Assembly (NCBI GenBank): GCA_930633495.1
Contig: CAKNFJ010000001.1
Location: forward strand, 3,371,001-3,435,000
Source: Hyphomicrobiales bacterium
Lineage (GTDB): Bacteria; Pseudomonadota; Alphaproteobacteria; Rhizobiales; Beijerinckiaceae
Length of the DNA stretch: 64,000 nucleotides
Reading direction: 5' to 3'
Positions within the stretch are counted from its first letter, which is position 1; every line of letters starts with the position of its first letter. Shown in pieces: positions 17,434 through 27,373 of this stretch. The notes under the pieces are model-generated. The model was not told where the DNA came from, made no database searches, and worked only from the letters and a program-made list of their open reading frames with translations. The translations under genes were made by a program, and so were the position numbers.

Positions 17434-18312
17434 ATGGCAGATGCGACGCGCGATCCCGTCACGGGACAGATGACGACCGGCCACGAGTGGAACGGCATCG
17501 AGGAACTCGATACCCCGATTCCGCGCGTGGTGCTGTTCTTCCTGGCCGCGGCCACCCTGTTCGCGGTCGGCTACTGGCTGCTGATGCCGGCCTGGCCGCT
17601 CGGCGTGACCTATACCAAGGGGCTGCTCGGCATCGACCAGCGCGAGGTCGTAGCGCGCCAGGTCCGGGATGCGGCGGCCGAGCGCGCGAGCTGGACCGCG
17701 CGGATCGGCAAGGCGTCCTTCGCCGAGATCGCTGCCGATCCCGCTCTGATGCGCCATGTCCGCGATACCGGGCGCACGCTGTTCGCCGATAATTGCGCCG
17801 TGTGTCACGGCACGGAGGGCAGGGGCGGGCCGGGCTTTCCCAATCTTGCCGCCGGCTCCTGGCTCTGGGGCGGCTCGCCGGAGGCCATCGCCGAGACCAT
17901 CCGCGTCGGGATCAACGGCACCGCCAAGGACACGCGCACCGCGCAGATGATGGCCTTCGGCCGCGACGGGGTGCTCCAGCGCGAGCAGGTGCTCGCCGTC
18001 GTTTCCTATGTCCGTTCGCTGTCGGGGCAGAAGCTGTCGGAGGCCGAGCAGGCGCGCCTGCCGGCCGGCAAGGAGGTTTTCGCGGCGAATTGCGTCGCCT
18101 GCCACGGGCCTGACGGCAAGGGCCAGCATGATCTCGGGGCTCCGGACCTGACCGACGCCAACTGGATCTATGGCGGCGACGAGCAATCGATCTTCAACAG
18201 CGTGCAGCATGGCCGGCAAGGCCACATGCCGAGCTGGGAAGGGCGCCTGTCGCCGACCGACATCAAGCTGCTGGCGCTCTATGTCGGCACGCTGCCGGGG
18301 GCAGGGCGATGA
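17434..18312 (+). CDS. ccoP: cbb3 oxidase diheme subunit CcoP
   Basis: A 292-residue membrane-anchored diheme cytochrome c that accepts electrons from soluble cytochrome c or bc1. N-terminal family motif HEWNGIEELDTPIPR (17-31), one helix (about 32-51), then heme motifs CAVCH (121-125) and CVACH (220-224). Its stop overlaps the next small gene as ATGA. It completes the oxidase structural genes. Confidence 0.96.
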   Translation: MADATRDPVTGQMTTGHEWNGIEELDTPIPRVVLFFLAAATLFAVGYWLLMPAWPLGVTYTKGLLGIDQREVVARQVRDAAAERASWTARIGKASFAEIAADPALMRHVRDTGRTLFADNCAVCHGTEGRGGPGFPNLAAGSWLWGGSPEAIAETIRVGINGTAKDTRTAQMMAFGRDGVLQREQVLAVVSYVRSLSGQKLSEAEQARLPAGKEVFAANCVACHGPDGKGQHDLGAPDLTDANWIYGGDEQSIFNSVQHGRQGHMPSWEGRLSPTDIKLLALYVGTLPGAGR

Positions 18313-18515
18313 GCGCGGGGCTCGACGGCACGCCGCGCCGCCGCGGCGGGCGGCGGGCGTTCTGGCTCATGCTGGCCGGGGGGCTGGCGGCGCTGCTCGT
18401 CTTGGCCAATGCGCATCTGGTCTATGTCGCCATCGGCTCGCAGCCGGACTGCGTGCCGCATGCGAAGGTCGGCGGCGAGAGCGGCACGCTCCGCGCCGCG
18501 CGCTCCGCCTGCTGA
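18309..18515 (+). CDS. Small membrane protein coupled to ccoP
   Basis: A 68-residue protein with a basic N-terminus, one membrane helix (about residues 18-40, ANAHLVYVAI) and a short tail with PDCVPH and a terminal SAC, giving two cysteines outside the helix. The start is coupled to ccoP by ATGA, and a DUF2189 gene follows after 12 bases. I recall similar short proteins beside cbb3 genes in alphaproteobacteria, without an assigned function. It sits where ccoG/ccoH would normally begin. A part in oxidase assembly is possible but unproven. Confidence 0.7.
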   Translation: MSAGLDGTPRRRGGRRAFWLMLAGGLAALLVLANAHLVYVAIGSQPDCVPHAKVGGESGTLRAARSAC

Positions 18516-18527
18516 GGGAGGGACACC

Positions 18528-19313
18528 ATGGGCACGCTCGAGAACGGCCACGAGATTCCCTTGCCTCTCGCGGCGCAAAGGCAGCGCAACCTGCCGGCCG
18601 GGGCGGCTCTGTCCTGGCTAGGCGCCGGCTGGCGCGATCTCTGCCACAATCCGCTGCCGAGCCTGCTCTACGGGCTGGCGGTCTTCCTGGTCTCGCTCGC
18701 CATCGTCTGGGGGCTGTTCCGCCTCGAACTCGACTACATCCTGTTTCCGGCGCTGGCCGGCTTCATGGTGGTTGGGCCGGTGCTGGCGATCGGCCTCTAC
18801 CAGAAGAGCCGGGATATCGAGCAGGGGCAGCCCATAAGCCTTGGCCGCATGATCTTCGTCAAACCGGCTTCCGGCGCGCAGGTCTGGTTCACCGGCGCGC
18901 TCCTGTGCCTGCTGATGCTGGTCTGGATGCGCGCGGCGGTGATCATCTACGCGCTGTTCTTCGGGCTGCGTCCTTTCCCGGGGTTGCGCGACGTCGCCAC
19001 CATGCTGGTCTCGACGCCGGAGGGCTGGGCGATGCTGCTGGTCGGCACGGTGGCCGGCGGGCTGTTCGCCGCGTTCTCGTTCGCGATCAGCACCTTCGCG
19101 ATTCCGATGCTGCTCGACGAACGGGTCGATGCCTTCACGGCGATGGGCACCAGTATTTCGCTGGTCTGGAACAACATACCGGTGATGATCGCCTGGGGCG
19201 CGATCGTGCTTGGCCTGTTCCTGTTCGGCGTCGCGACGGGGCTGCTCGGCCTGATCGTCGTCTTCCCCCTGCTCGGCCATGCGACATGGCATAGCTACAG
19301 GGCGATCAGATGA
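18528..19313 (+). CDS. DUF2189 membrane protein
   Basis: A 261-residue integral membrane protein of the DUF2189 family, with about six helices. Family-like segments are WLGAGWRDLCHNPLPSLLYG near residue 30 and ISFTFAIPMLLDE-like FAISTFAIPMLLDERVDAF near 185-203. Members are often found near cytochrome oxidase genes but have no settled function. It lies between the 68-residue protein and ccoI, whose start it overlaps by four bases, so it is probably co-expressed with the oxidase. Confidence 0.8.
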   Translation: MGTLENGHEIPLPLAAQRQRNLPAGAALSWLGAGWRDLCHNPLPSLLYGLAVFLVSLAIVWGLFRLELDYILFPALAGFMVVGPVLAIGLYQKSRDIEQGQPISLGRMIFVKPASGAQVWFTGALLCLLMLVWMRAAVIIYALFFGLRPFPGLRDVATMLVSTPEGWAMLLVGTVAGGLFAAFSFAISTFAIPMLLDERVDAFTAMGTSISLVWNNIPVMIAWGAIVLGLFLFGVATGLLGLIVVFPLLGHATWHSYRAIR

Positions 19314-21577
19314 GCTGCTGCGCGCCGTCGCTGGGCCCGTACGACGCGTTCGACGGCACGGCGGCGCGACAGGAGATCCGGCTTGCCAGCCGCGATCTCG
19401 GCGAAGGTCTGCGGCAATCCGATTTCGCGGTGTCGGGCGTTCACTGCGCCGCCTGTATCCGGGCTGTGGAGACGGGGCTGATGCGCACGGCCGGCGTCGA
19501 GCATGTCCGCGTCAACCTGTCGACCCGGCGTGTCGCGGTGAAGTGGCGCGGGCAGGAGGCGCCCGATCTGCTGGCGGCCCTCGCCAAGCTCGGCTATCCC
19601 GGCCATCTGTTCGAGATCGAAGCCGAACGCGGCGATCCGGAGCTCATGCGGCTGACGAGGGCGCTGGCGGTCTCGGGCTTCTGCGCGATGAACATCATGC
19701 TGCTCTCGGTCTCGGTCTGGTCCGGGGCGGAGGCCGAGACGCGAAGCGCCTTCCACTGGATATCCGCCGCCCTGGCGCTGCCATGCCTCCTCTATTCGGG
19801 CCGCATCTTCTTCGCCTCGGCCTGGTCGGCCCTGCGGCATGGGCGCACGAACATGGACGTGCCGATCTCGGTCGGCATTGGGCTGGCCTTCGGGTTAAGC
19901 CTGTACGACACCGTTCATGACGGCCCACACGCCTATTTCGATGCGGCGACCTCGCTGATCTTCTTCCTGCTGATCGGGCGCACGCTCGATCACCTGATGC
20001 GCGAGAAGGCGCGCGCCGCCGTGCGCGGGCTGATGCGCCTGGCGCCGCACGGCGCCACCGTCCTGCAAGCCGATGGCCGCCGCGACTACATGCCCGTTGC
20101 CGAGATCGAGCCGGGCATGCGCCTGGCGCTCGCGGCCGGAGAGCGCCTCCCCGTCGATGGCGTGATCGATGACGGCGTTTCCGAGCTGGATTGCGCCATC
20201 GTCACGGGCGAGAGCGTGCCGCGCCGTGTCGAGCCCGGCAGCGCCGTGCAGGCCGGCACGCTCAACCTCAGCGGGCCTCTCATCGTCGTTGCCTCGGCGC
20301 GCTCCGAGGGGTCGTTCCTGGCGGAGACGATCCGGCTGATGGAGGCTGCGGAAGGCGGACGGGCGCGCTATCGCCGGATCGCGGATCGCGCGGCCGGACT
20401 CTACTCTCCGGTCGTTCACGCGACCGCACTTCTGACCTTCCTCTGCTGGATGGCCTTAGGGGGCGGCTGGCATCAATCGATCACCGTGGCGATCGCGGTG
20501 CTGATCATCACCTGCCCCTGCGCGCTCGGCCTCGCCGTGCCGATCGTGCAGGTGGTGGCGTCGCGCCGGCTGTTCGAGGCCGGAATCATGGTCAAGGACG
20601 GCGCGGCGATCGAGCGGATGGCCGAAGTCGATACGGTCGCCTTCGACAAGACCGGCACCCTGACGCTCGGCCGCCCCCGCCTCGTCAACGGCCTGGAGAT
20701 TTCTCCGGGGGACCTGATGGTCGCTGCGGCGATTGCCCGCTGGTCCCATCATCCCTTGTCGCGCGCGATCGCCGCTGCGGCCCCGGAGTGCCCGATCGCG
20801 CTGTCCGATCTGAAGGAATATCCCGGTCTCGGCATCGAGGCCCATTTCGACGGCCGGCTCTATCGTCTTGGCCGGGCGGAATGGGCGCTTATCGATGCCG
20901 CAATGGAGGCTGGCCGGCCTGACAGCGGTACTGTCCTCGGCTGCGACGGTGCCCTGGTCGCGCGATTCACGTTCGAGGAAACGCTGCGCCCGCGCGCCAA
21001 AGCGGCGGTCGATGGTCTGCGCGCCGCCGGGCTAGACATCCTGCTGCTCTCGGGGGACAGGCCGGAAGCCGTGCAGGCGATGGCCGCCAAGGTCGGCATC
21101 GGGACGGTTGCGGCCAGTCTGTTACCGGGTGAAAAGGTCGAGCGGCTTGTCGTCCTGGCTGCCGGCGGCCGCAAGGTGTTGATGGTCGGAGATGGCCTCA
21201 ACGACGTGCCGGCCCTGTCCGCGGCGCATGTTTCGATGGCGCCGGCATCGGCGGCCGATATCGGCCGCAATGCAGCCGATTTCGTTTTTCTGCGCGAAGA
21301 GCTCGATGCGGTTCCGCTGGCGCTTGCGGCGTCGCGTGGTGCCGCCCGGCTGGTGCGGCAGAATTTCGCCCTTGCGATCGCCTACAATGCCATTGCCCTG
21401 CCGGTGGCCATGGCGGGATATGTCACGCCGCTGATCGCGGCGCTTGCGATGTCCTCATCTTCGCTTCTCGTCGTTGCGAATGCGCTGCGGCTGAAGCTCG
21501 ACGCCGAGCGCGGAGACCGGTCACGGATTGCGGACAGGAGTTCCGATTTTTCCACGATGCTGAAGGCAGGCGAATGA
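19310..21577 (+). CDS. ccoI: Copper-translocating P-type ATPase CcoI/FixI
   Basis: A 755-residue P1B-type ATPase that exports copper for building the CuB site of cbb3 oxidase. The N-terminal metal-binding domain contains GVHCAACIRAVE (near residues 43-54) preceded by a SCCAP cysteine cluster at residues 2-6. The membrane metal site is TCPCALGLA (about residue 400), the phosphorylation site DKTGTL (about 445), and the hinge MVGDGLNDVPAL (about 625). Coupled at both ends: start overlaps the DUF2189 stop, stop overlaps ccoS. Confidence 0.95.
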   Translation: MSCCAPSLGPYDAFDGTAARQEIRLASRDLGEGLRQSDFAVSGVHCAACIRAVETGLMRTAGVEHVRVNLSTRRVAVKWRGQEAPDLLAALAKLGYPGHLFEIEAERGDPELMRLTRALAVSGFCAMNIMLLSVSVWSGAEAETRSAFHWISAALALPCLLYSGRIFFASAWSALRHGRTNMDVPISVGIGLAFGLSLYDTVHDGPHAYFDAATSLIFFLLIGRTLDHLMREKARAAVRGLMRLAPHGATVLQADGRRDYMPVAEIEPGMRLALAAGERLPVDGVIDDGVSELDCAIVTGESVPRRVEPGSAVQAGTLNLSGPLIVVASARSEGSFLAETIRLMEAAEGGRARYRRIADRAAGLYSPVVHATALLTFLCWMALGGGWHQSITVAIAVLIITCPCALGLAVPIVQVVASRRLFEAGIMVKDGAAIERMAEVDTVAFDKTGTLTLGRPRLVNGLEISPGDLMVAAAIARWSHHPLSRAIAAAAPECPIALSDLKEYPGLGIEAHFDGRLYRLGRAEWALIDAAMEAGRPDSGTVLGCDGALVARFTFEETLRPRAKAAVDGLRAAGLDILLLSGDRPEAVQAMAAKVGIGTVAASLLPGEKVERLVVLAAGGRKVLMVGDGLNDVPALSAAHVSMAPASAADIGRNAADFVFLREELDAVPLALAASRGAARLVRQNFALAIAYNAIALPVAMAGYVTPLIAALAMSSSSLLVVANALRLKLDAERGDRSRIADRSSDFSTMLKAGE

Positions 21578-21735
21578 GCAGCCTCGTCTTCCTGATCCCG
21601 CTGGCGCTTGTGTTGGGGGGAACGGCTCTGTTCGCCTTCCTCTGGTCGCTGCGCAATGGGCAGTATGATGACCTCGACGGGGCGGCAGAGCGCATTCTGC
21701 TGGATGAAAAGGACGAGGTTGAACGGGACCGCTGA
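21574..21735 (+). CDS. ccoS: cbb3 oxidase assembly protein CcoS
   Basis: A 53-residue single-helix protein (helix about 3-24) followed by the conserved WSLRNGQYDDLDGAAERIL motif. CcoS is needed to insert cofactors into CcoN. The ATG overlaps the ccoI stop as ATGA. It is the last gene of the respiratory island; no terminator hairpin is obvious after it. Confidence 0.94.
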   Translation: MSSLVFLIPLALVLGGTALFAFLWSLRNGQYDDLDGAAERILLDEKDEVERDR

Positions 21736-22287
21736 AGCTTTGCCGATCATTCGAATTGCGGCAGGTTTTCGATGTTCACGCTGAGGTTTGCGGTCACGAC
21801 AAGCTCAATTTTGGAACAGACAGTTCAATCCTTTCCGCCGGTTCATCGATTAGCGCGTTGCCGCGACAATCTTCTCGCCGGTTATATGTCCCGCTAAGCA
21901 TGACTTCTGCCGCAAGCCGTGAGAGAAATAGGGGAGAGCCGATATTCTCAGCAGCGGGAAATTTGAGAGCAGCCCGAAGCAATTTTTTTGCAACCTGTGA
22001 AAACAATTATCGCCAGTTGCCTGCTTGGGTAGTGCCGTACATGATGGCTTTCGATTGGCATCGCCTAGGGGGCGGATATGGACATTCTTCGGGCGCGGTA
22101 TGAGCGGCTGGTGCCGATGGCGTCTGGTGATGTGTCGCCGGGGGGCATCGCTCTGGTGGGCTCATCCGGATGAGCCGAATCTGGCTTCGCGATATCGCGC
22201 TCTGGCCCGCAAACCCAGCGCTTTGTCTCAACCTAGAACCATCTATCCCCGCATTACGGGGCCGCTTAATTCGGGGTTTCCATAATT
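21736..22287. other. Gene-poor junction between respiratory island and acquired DNA
   Basis: No convincing gene is seen. Short frames exist, including one of 31 codons starting at 22078 on the plus strand, but none is recognisable. Composition falls towards AT-rich, marking the left edge of the mobile and polysaccharide region. Confidence 0.5.
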
Positions 22288-23121
22288 ATGGATGATGTAG
22301 ATTTTGAGTCCTGCGTTGTTGTCATGGCTCACCCCGACGATGAAATTTTGTGGTCAAGCTCCATTCTGAGGCGCGCCAAAAAAATTATCATATGTTATAA
22401 TCAAGCTCCTGGCTCAAAGGCAGTAAGCATCGGGAGAGTTGATGTATTTGATAATTTTCCTGTAGAAAATATTATTAGTCTAAACATCACAGAATCTGAT
22501 ACATATCTTTCGGCAAACTGGCGAAATCCTATTGAAACCGAATATGGTATCCATTGCGGGCGCAACCGGGATGGCTATGCCCGGAATTTTCAGTTGATAA
22601 CGTCGGCTCTCCAAGATCACCTGGACGAGGGGGACCTTGTCGTCACACACAATCCGTGGGGAGAGTATGGACATGAAGAACATGTCCAGGTTTTTCGTGC
22701 CGTCTCTTATGTGAAGGAACGAAAAGGTTTTCGGGTTTTCGTAACAGGCTATGTGAGCGACAGGGTTGTCGATTTCATGGAGAAAACCATCGATCGCTTG
22801 CGATCGAAGCCTGTATTGATGCCAGTCGATAAGCTTCTTTGTGAGGACATCAAAAGGCATTATCAGAAACATAATTGTTGGACTTGGGAGGACGACTACA
22901 AGTGGCCGGATTACGAATGCTTCTATGAAGTTGCCAACTCGGGGAGCCCTTTGCGGAGAAACGACAAAACGATGGCATCTCTGCCGGTCAATGTTGTCTG
23001 GATCGATGGGAAGATTTCGATCCTTCGCCGGGCTGGCCGTCATATAAAGCGGTGGTTCAAGACCTCTGTCATCGATGTTTTCTTTAGCGCTCCCCTGCTG
23101 ATGATGGTGCCGTTCCATTGA
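22288..23121 (+). CDS. PIG-L (LmbE-like) family deacetylase
   Basis: A 277-residue protein of the PIG-L fold, zinc-dependent N-deacetylases acting on N-acetylglucosaminyl or related amide groups. The signature AHPDDE is at residues 14-19 (zinc ligands His15 and Asp18), and the second metal motif HNPWGEYGHEEH is at 121-132. The base composition is visibly lower in GC than its neighbours, and the gene stands alone between a gene-poor gap and an insertion-sequence cluster, which suggests transfer. It may modify a polysaccharide or glycolipid amino sugar; the substrate cannot be told from sequence. Confidence 0.85.
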   Translation: MDDVDFESCVVVMAHPDDEILWSSSILRRAKKIIICYNQAPGSKAVSIGRVDVFDNFPVENIISLNITESDTYLSANWRNPIETEYGIHCGRNRDGYARNFQLITSALQDHLDEGDLVVTHNPWGEYGHEEHVQVFRAVSYVKERKGFRVFVTGYVSDRVVDFMEKTIDRLRSKPVLMPVDKLLCEDIKRHYQKHNCWTWEDDYKWPDYECFYEVANSGSPLRRNDKTMASLPVNVVWIDGKISILRRAGRHIKRWFKTSVIDVFFSAPLLMMVPFH

Positions 23122-23915
23122 ATGGGGCAGGCACGGTGAGGTGAAGTTGAGCTGATCTGCCTCTTCTTCGGTTGTGATATCGTCCGTGCCGCTTCGAAGG
23201 TTTTTCTTGGTTGATTGTGTTTCACCCCCAATCGGATTCCTGATTGAGGGCACAGACAGCGTCGGATGTTATGCGGCCTGTAGGGCGAGCAAAATCTTCT
23301 TTTGAGTGAGTTTCACAACCAATCGGCACTATGCGGAAATCGCTGTGCCTAGCATGCCACAAGCTTTGCCTACGACGCCGTGCAAAGCACGATACTCATA
23401 ATTCCCAGCTATCAGGGATTTATGAGGGAATTCTGCGCGGAAAGCGTCGTTATTGGTGTTGAGGCGGCGCGCGAAAGGCGAGGTTTTTCAAGGCGCTTTG
23501 GGGATTTTGGCGGCTGTGGTGTGTTGTTGGCGGCAGGGAATTTTGCCGCGTCTGAGCAGGGCGTTTTTCCACCGGAGCTGGGACTCATCGTTGCGAAGAG
23601 CAGGGAGGTTCGGTCGGCGCCGAGCGGTGTGCCATGAGAGGCGGGGAGCCCTCTGCCGGACAAAGGGACTATCCTATCCTATCCTATTGTTAGTGTTGAT
23701 TTTTTATTTCCCGTCCGCTTGCGCGGCGCTCACTGCGTCACTAGCTTGGATTGGCTTTGCGGATGATTCGCGAAGTGGAAACCGAAGGAGGGTTTCCCGA
23801 GCTGACGACGAGAAGAATGGCTGGGGGTTTCAAAAGGCCAATCTTCTTTGCAGGGGCCAACTCTCGCTGCGCGGCTCGCCGTGGGCGAAGGTTTGACGTT
23901 GGCTTGGGTTCCCGA
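23122..23915. other. Gene-poor stretch left of the IS21 element
   Basis: No supportable gene. A weak hairpin around 23226-23251 (CCCCCAATC against GATTGAGGG) could end the PIG-L transcript. At 23665-23682 a short TATCC tandem repeat of about three units is seen. The stretch ends at the IS21 left terminus. Confidence 0.5.
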
Positions 23916-23985
23916 TGTTGATTTCCGCCGAGAAGTGACCCGGGGTTTCCACTGAGAAGTGACCCGCCCAGATGGTGTTTGTGGT

Positions 23986-24780
23986 TCAGGTTGCGGTCAA
24001 GTTTTTGGCTTTCTCCCTGGCTGGCTTGTCGGGTTTCGCGGAGCTGTTCTTGAAGCGGAAGCTGTCGTTTCCGGTTTCGATGATGTGGCAGTGGTGCGTG
24101 AGCCGATCGAGCAAGGCGGTGGTCATCTTGGCATCGCCGAAGACGGTGGCCCATTCGGAGAAGCTGAGATTGGTGGTGATGACGACGCTGGTGCGCTCGT
24201 AGAGCTTGCTCAGCAAGTGGAAGAGCAAGGCACCACCCGACGCGCTGAAGGGCAGGTATCCGAGCTCATCGAGGATGACGAGATCGGCGTAAGCGAGCCC
24301 GGCGGCCATCTGTCCAGCCTTGCCCTGGGCCTTTTCCTGCTCGAGGGCATTGACGAGTTCGACCGTGGAGAAGAAGCGGACCCGCTTGTGATGGTGCTCG
24401 ATGGCCTGGACGCCGAGAGCCGTGGCGACGTGGGTCTTGCCGGTGCCCGGCCCTCCCACCAGGACGACGTTGTCGGCGTCCTGGAGGAACTCGCAACAAT
24501 GCAGTTGGCGAACGAGCGCCTCGTTGATCTCACTGCTGGCGAAGTCGAAGCCGTTGAGGTCGCGATAGGCCGGGAAGCGCGCGGCCTTGAGTTGGTAGGC
24601 CGTTGATCGGACCTCTCTTTCGGCCATCTCCGCCTTCAGGAGTTGCGAGAGGATCGGCACGGCGGCCTCGAAGGCCGGCGATCCCTGCTCCGTCAGTTCG
24701 CCGACGGCCTGGGCCATGCCGTGCATCTTGAGGCTACGCAGCATGATGGCGATGGCGCCGCTCGCAGGGTTATGACGCAT
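23986..24780 (-). CDS. istB: IS21-family helper ATPase IstB
   Basis: A 264-residue AAA+-type DNA-binding ATPase that assists the IstA transposase in target choice. Walker A is GGPGTGKT (109-116), the Walker B-like segment is [14 protein letters not shown], and the C-terminal [22 protein letters not shown] is a family signature. The ATG at 24780 overlaps the istA 3' end by 11 bases, the usual arrangement. It looks intact. Confidence 0.95.
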   Translation of the reverse strand: MRHNPASGAIAIMLRSLKMHGMAQAVGELTEQGSPAFEAAVPILSQLLKAEMAEREVRSTAYQLKAARFPAYRDLNGFDFASSEINEALVRQLHCCEFLQDADNVVLVGGPGTGKTHVATALGVQAIEHHHKRVRFFSTVELVNALEQEKAQGKAGQMAAGLAYADLVILDELGYLPFSASGGALLFHLLSKLYERTSVVITTNLSFSEWATVFGDAKMTTALLDRLTHHCHIIETGNDSFRFKNSSAKPDKPAREKAKNLTAT

Positions 24781-26299
24781 GGCGCACGTCCTCGGCTTGG
24801 CGCAGGGCGTCATAGCGTTCGACATTGGCGCGCGGCTCGGTGGTCAACGCAAGGACCGAAGGGGTGTCGACCGTCGGCGTGGTCAACGGCGTGCCGTCGA
24901 CCAGCCGGTGAAGGAGGTTGATGATGTGGGTCTTGGTCGGCACGCCGGCCTTCAGGGCCAGTTCGACCGCCGTCAGCACGATGTGTTCGTCATGCTGCAG
25001 GACCAGAGCCAGGATCTCGACCACCTCCCGCTCGCCACCCGGGCTCTTGAGCAGATGCTGCTGCAGGGATCGGAAGGCTGGCGGCATCTCGGCAAAGGGA
25101 GCACCGTTACGCAGAGCCCCGGGTTTGCGCTGGAGGACCGCCAGATAATGTCGCCAGTCGTAGACTGTCCGGCTGAGACGATCATGCGAGCGGGTGAAGA
25201 CCCGGCGATGTTCGCAGATCACCTGTCCCTCAGCGACAATGAGGATGCGATCGGGATAGACGCGCAAGCTGACCGGGCGGTTCGCGAAGGACGCCGGCAC
25301 GCTGTAACGATTGCGTTCCAGATGGACCAGGCAGGTTGGGGAGACGCGCTTGGCGTACTCGACGAAGCCATCGAAGGGGCGCGGCATCGCCATCAGGTGC
25401 CGGATCTCTTCAGTCCAGACATCGGCAACCGTTCCAGGTTGGGTGCCGTGCGCGGTCTGCGACCATAACTCCCGACACCGGGTCTCCAGCCAGTCGTTCA
25501 GTGCCTCCAGCGACGGGAAGTTCGGCAGAGGCTGCCAGAGTCGATGCCTGGCATCCTGGACGTTCTTCTCGATCTGCCCCTTCTCCCAGCCTGATGCCGG
25601 ATTGCAGAACTCGGCTTCGAACAGGAAGTGGCTGACCATGGCCGAGAAGCGGATATTGACCTGGCGGTCCTTGCCGCGGCCGACCTTGTCTACGGCCGTT
25701 TTCATATTGTCGTAAATGCCCCGCCGCGGCACGCCGCCCAGCGCCCGGAAGGCGTGGTTATGGGCGTCGAACAGCATCTCATGGGTCTGCAGCGGGTAGG
25801 CTCGCAGTGTGAAGGCGCGGCTGTAGGACAGCTTCACATGCGCCACCTGCAGCTTGGTGCGCTCGCCAGCGATGATCGCCCAGTCCTCCGACCAGTCGAA
25901 CTGGAACGCTTCACCCGGCACAAAGGCCAGGGGGACGAAGGTGCCACGGCCGCTGGTCTGCTGCTCGCGCAGGCGGGCTGCCTTCCAGTCCCGGGCAAAG
26001 GCCGCGACCCGATTGTAGGAGCCCTCATAACCGAGCAAAATCAGATCGGCATGCAACTGGCGGACCGTGCGCTTGTGCTTGCGCGACTTGCCGCCTTCGA
26101 TCCGAAGCATCGCCGAGAGCTTGTCGGCATAGGGATCGAGTTTGCTCGGCCGGTCGGGAACATGAAACCGGGGCTCGACGCTATCCGCACGCAGATACTT
26201 GCGAACCGTATTCCGCGAGAGCCCCGTGCGCCGGGAAATCTCCCGGATCGAAAGATGATTCCGCCCATGCCAGCGGCGGATGACACTCAATAACTCCAT
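24770..26299 (-). CDS. istA: IS21-family transposase IstA
   Basis: A 509-residue DDE transposase. The N-terminal helix-turn-helix is [20 protein letters not shown] (about residues 17-36). The rve integrase core contains FQFDWSEDW (catalytic Asp) and YDNMKTAV with a later glutamate in [11 protein letters not shown] chose the ATG at 26299 ([12 protein letters not shown]), typical of IstA; the frame opens 60 bases upstream. It appears full length and therefore possibly active. Confidence 0.95.
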   Translation of the reverse strand: MELLSVIRRWHGRNHLSIREISRRTGLSRNTVRKYLRADSVEPRFHVPDRPSKLDPYADKLSAMLRIEGGKSRKHKRTVRQLHADLILLGYEGSYNRVAAFARDWKAARLREQQTSGRGTFVPLAFVPGEAFQFDWSEDWAIIAGERTKLQVAHVKLSYSRAFTLRAYPLQTHEMLFDAHNHAFRALGGVPRRGIYDNMKTAVDKVGRGKDRQVNIRFSAMVSHFLFEAEFCNPASGWEKGQIEKNVQDARHRLWQPLPNFPSLEALNDWLETRCRELWSQTAHGTQPGTVADVWTEEIRHLMAMPRPFDGFVEYAKRVSPTCLVHLERNRYSVPASFANRPVSLRVYPDRILIVAEGQVICEHRRVFTRSHDRLSRTVYDWRHYLAVLQRKPGALRNGAPFAEMPPAFRSLQQHLLKSPGGEREVVEILALVLQHDEHIVLTAVELALKAGVPTKTHIINLLHRLVDGTPLTTPTVDTPSVLALTTEPRANVERYDALRQAEDVRHAS

Positions 26300-26412
26300 G
26301 TCGATCACTCCGAGGTCCCCCGCATAGCCCGCGTGAGACGTGGTCAAAACATGGGTCAATTCTCGATGGAAAAATCCCCGCCTAACGGGTCAATTCTCGA
26401 CGGAAATCAACA

Positions 26413-26637
26413 ATCTGGGCCCGTCCGGCCCTCATGGCCAAGAAGTTCAGATCGGTCGAGCTGCGGGCCGGGCTGCCCGCCAATCACGCCAAGCGCGGTT
26501 CGGCTTATGACTACAACATCATGTCGAAGCGCACCGAGGAATGTCAGCGGGTCGAAGCGGCTGAGGTGGCCTACGCGAACTCCACCGAGCATTGGCGAAA
26601 GCGGCTCAAGCCTAAGCCTGTGAAAAATCCCACCTGA
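26413..26637 (+). pseudogene. C-terminal fragment of an unrecognised protein cut by IS21
   Basis: A GC3-rich frame continues in phase from the right end of IS21 (IWARPALMAKKFRSVEL) to a stop at 26637, ending KPKPVKNPT. Codon use is that of a genuine gene, and the frame is open right up to the IS end. It therefore looks like the tail of a longer protein truncated by the insertion or by deletion. I do not recognise the family. An ATG at 26434 would give 67 residues. Confidence 0.45.
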
Positions 26638-26651
26638 TCTGCACGCAGGGG

Positions 26652-27311
26652 CTATTCGATAACATCCGTATCGGTGGGCTTGCCGGGCCGAGAGAAGTCC
26701 AGGGTGACGCCCTTGGCATAGGCCCACAGGTCGAGGTCGCGGCTGACGAACTCGGAGCCCTGATCGACCCGGATCGTCTTCGGATAGCCCAGCTTTGCGC
26801 AGACCCGTTCCAGCGTGGCGACGACGTCCTCGGCCCGGTAGCTGAAGCGGGTATCGGCCGCCGGCGAGAAGCGGGAGAAGGTGTCGACCACCGTCAGAAC
26901 CCGGATCTTGCGACCTGTGGCGAGCTGATCATGGACGAAGTCCATCGCCCAGACATCGTTCGGCCGCGTCGCCGGCGCACGGTCCTCGCGCAGCTTCGCC
27001 TTGACCCGGCGCTTGGGCGTCTTGTTCCTGAGTTGCAAGCCTAACTCATTGTAGATCCTTCGAGTCCGCTTCTGATTGACATGCCAGCCCTCGCGCCGCA
27101 GCAGCACGTCGACACGACGATAGCCGTAGCGGACGCGGGTCTCGCAGATCGCCTTGATCCGGGCTGCCAGGGGGGCCTGGTCGGGCCGGCACGATTTGTA
27201 GTGGTAGCTCGATGTGTCGAACTCCAGGACCGCACAGGCCCGCCGGATGGACACCTGCCACTCGCCACATATCGCGCCGACAAGCTCGCGCTTGCGACCA
27301 GGCCTCAGAGC
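26652..27311 (-). pseudogene. IS3-family transposase orfB, truncated
   Basis: The frame reads GRKRELVGAICGEWQVSIRR, then the helix-turn-helix-like region and the rve core. Asp residues of the DDE triad are visible in WAMDFVHDQL and RVDQGSEF. It ends abruptly at GKPTDTDVIE and a stop, where full-length relatives continue with the catalytic Glu and about 70 more residues. It is inactive by loss of the C-terminus, and its upstream part is cut from orfA by the IS110 element. Confidence 0.85.
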
Positions 27312-27318
27312 TAGTGGG

Positions 27319-27333
27319 ATGGTCCGCTCCGTC
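27319..27333 (+). repeat. Left sub-terminal inverted repeat of the IS110/IS1111 element
   Basis: ATGGTCCGCTCCGTC, the exact reverse complement of 28656-28670. It lies 7 bases inside the inferred left boundary. Confidence 0.85.
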
Positions 27334-27373
27334 TCCCACCGTCATGCTGTGACGATCCAGGAGGAGAAGAGTC

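Larger units (their letters stand above)
23916..26412 (-). mobile_element. Complete IS21-family insertion sequence
   Basis: About 2.5 kb carrying istA and istB, bounded by terminal repeats. The left end TGTTGATTTCCGCCGAGAAG (23916) matches the right end read on the minus strand, TGTTGATTTCCGTCGAGAAT (26412 leftwards). Each end has a second internal copy of a GAGAA(G/T)TGACCC motif, as IS21 elements have multiple terminal repeats. I do not see a clear target duplication in the flanks. Confidence 0.9.

Noticed and set aside
23665..23682. TATCC tandem repeat suspected as a repeat array or CRISPR-like unit
   Set aside because: Only about three five-base units without spacers; a simple microsatellite.
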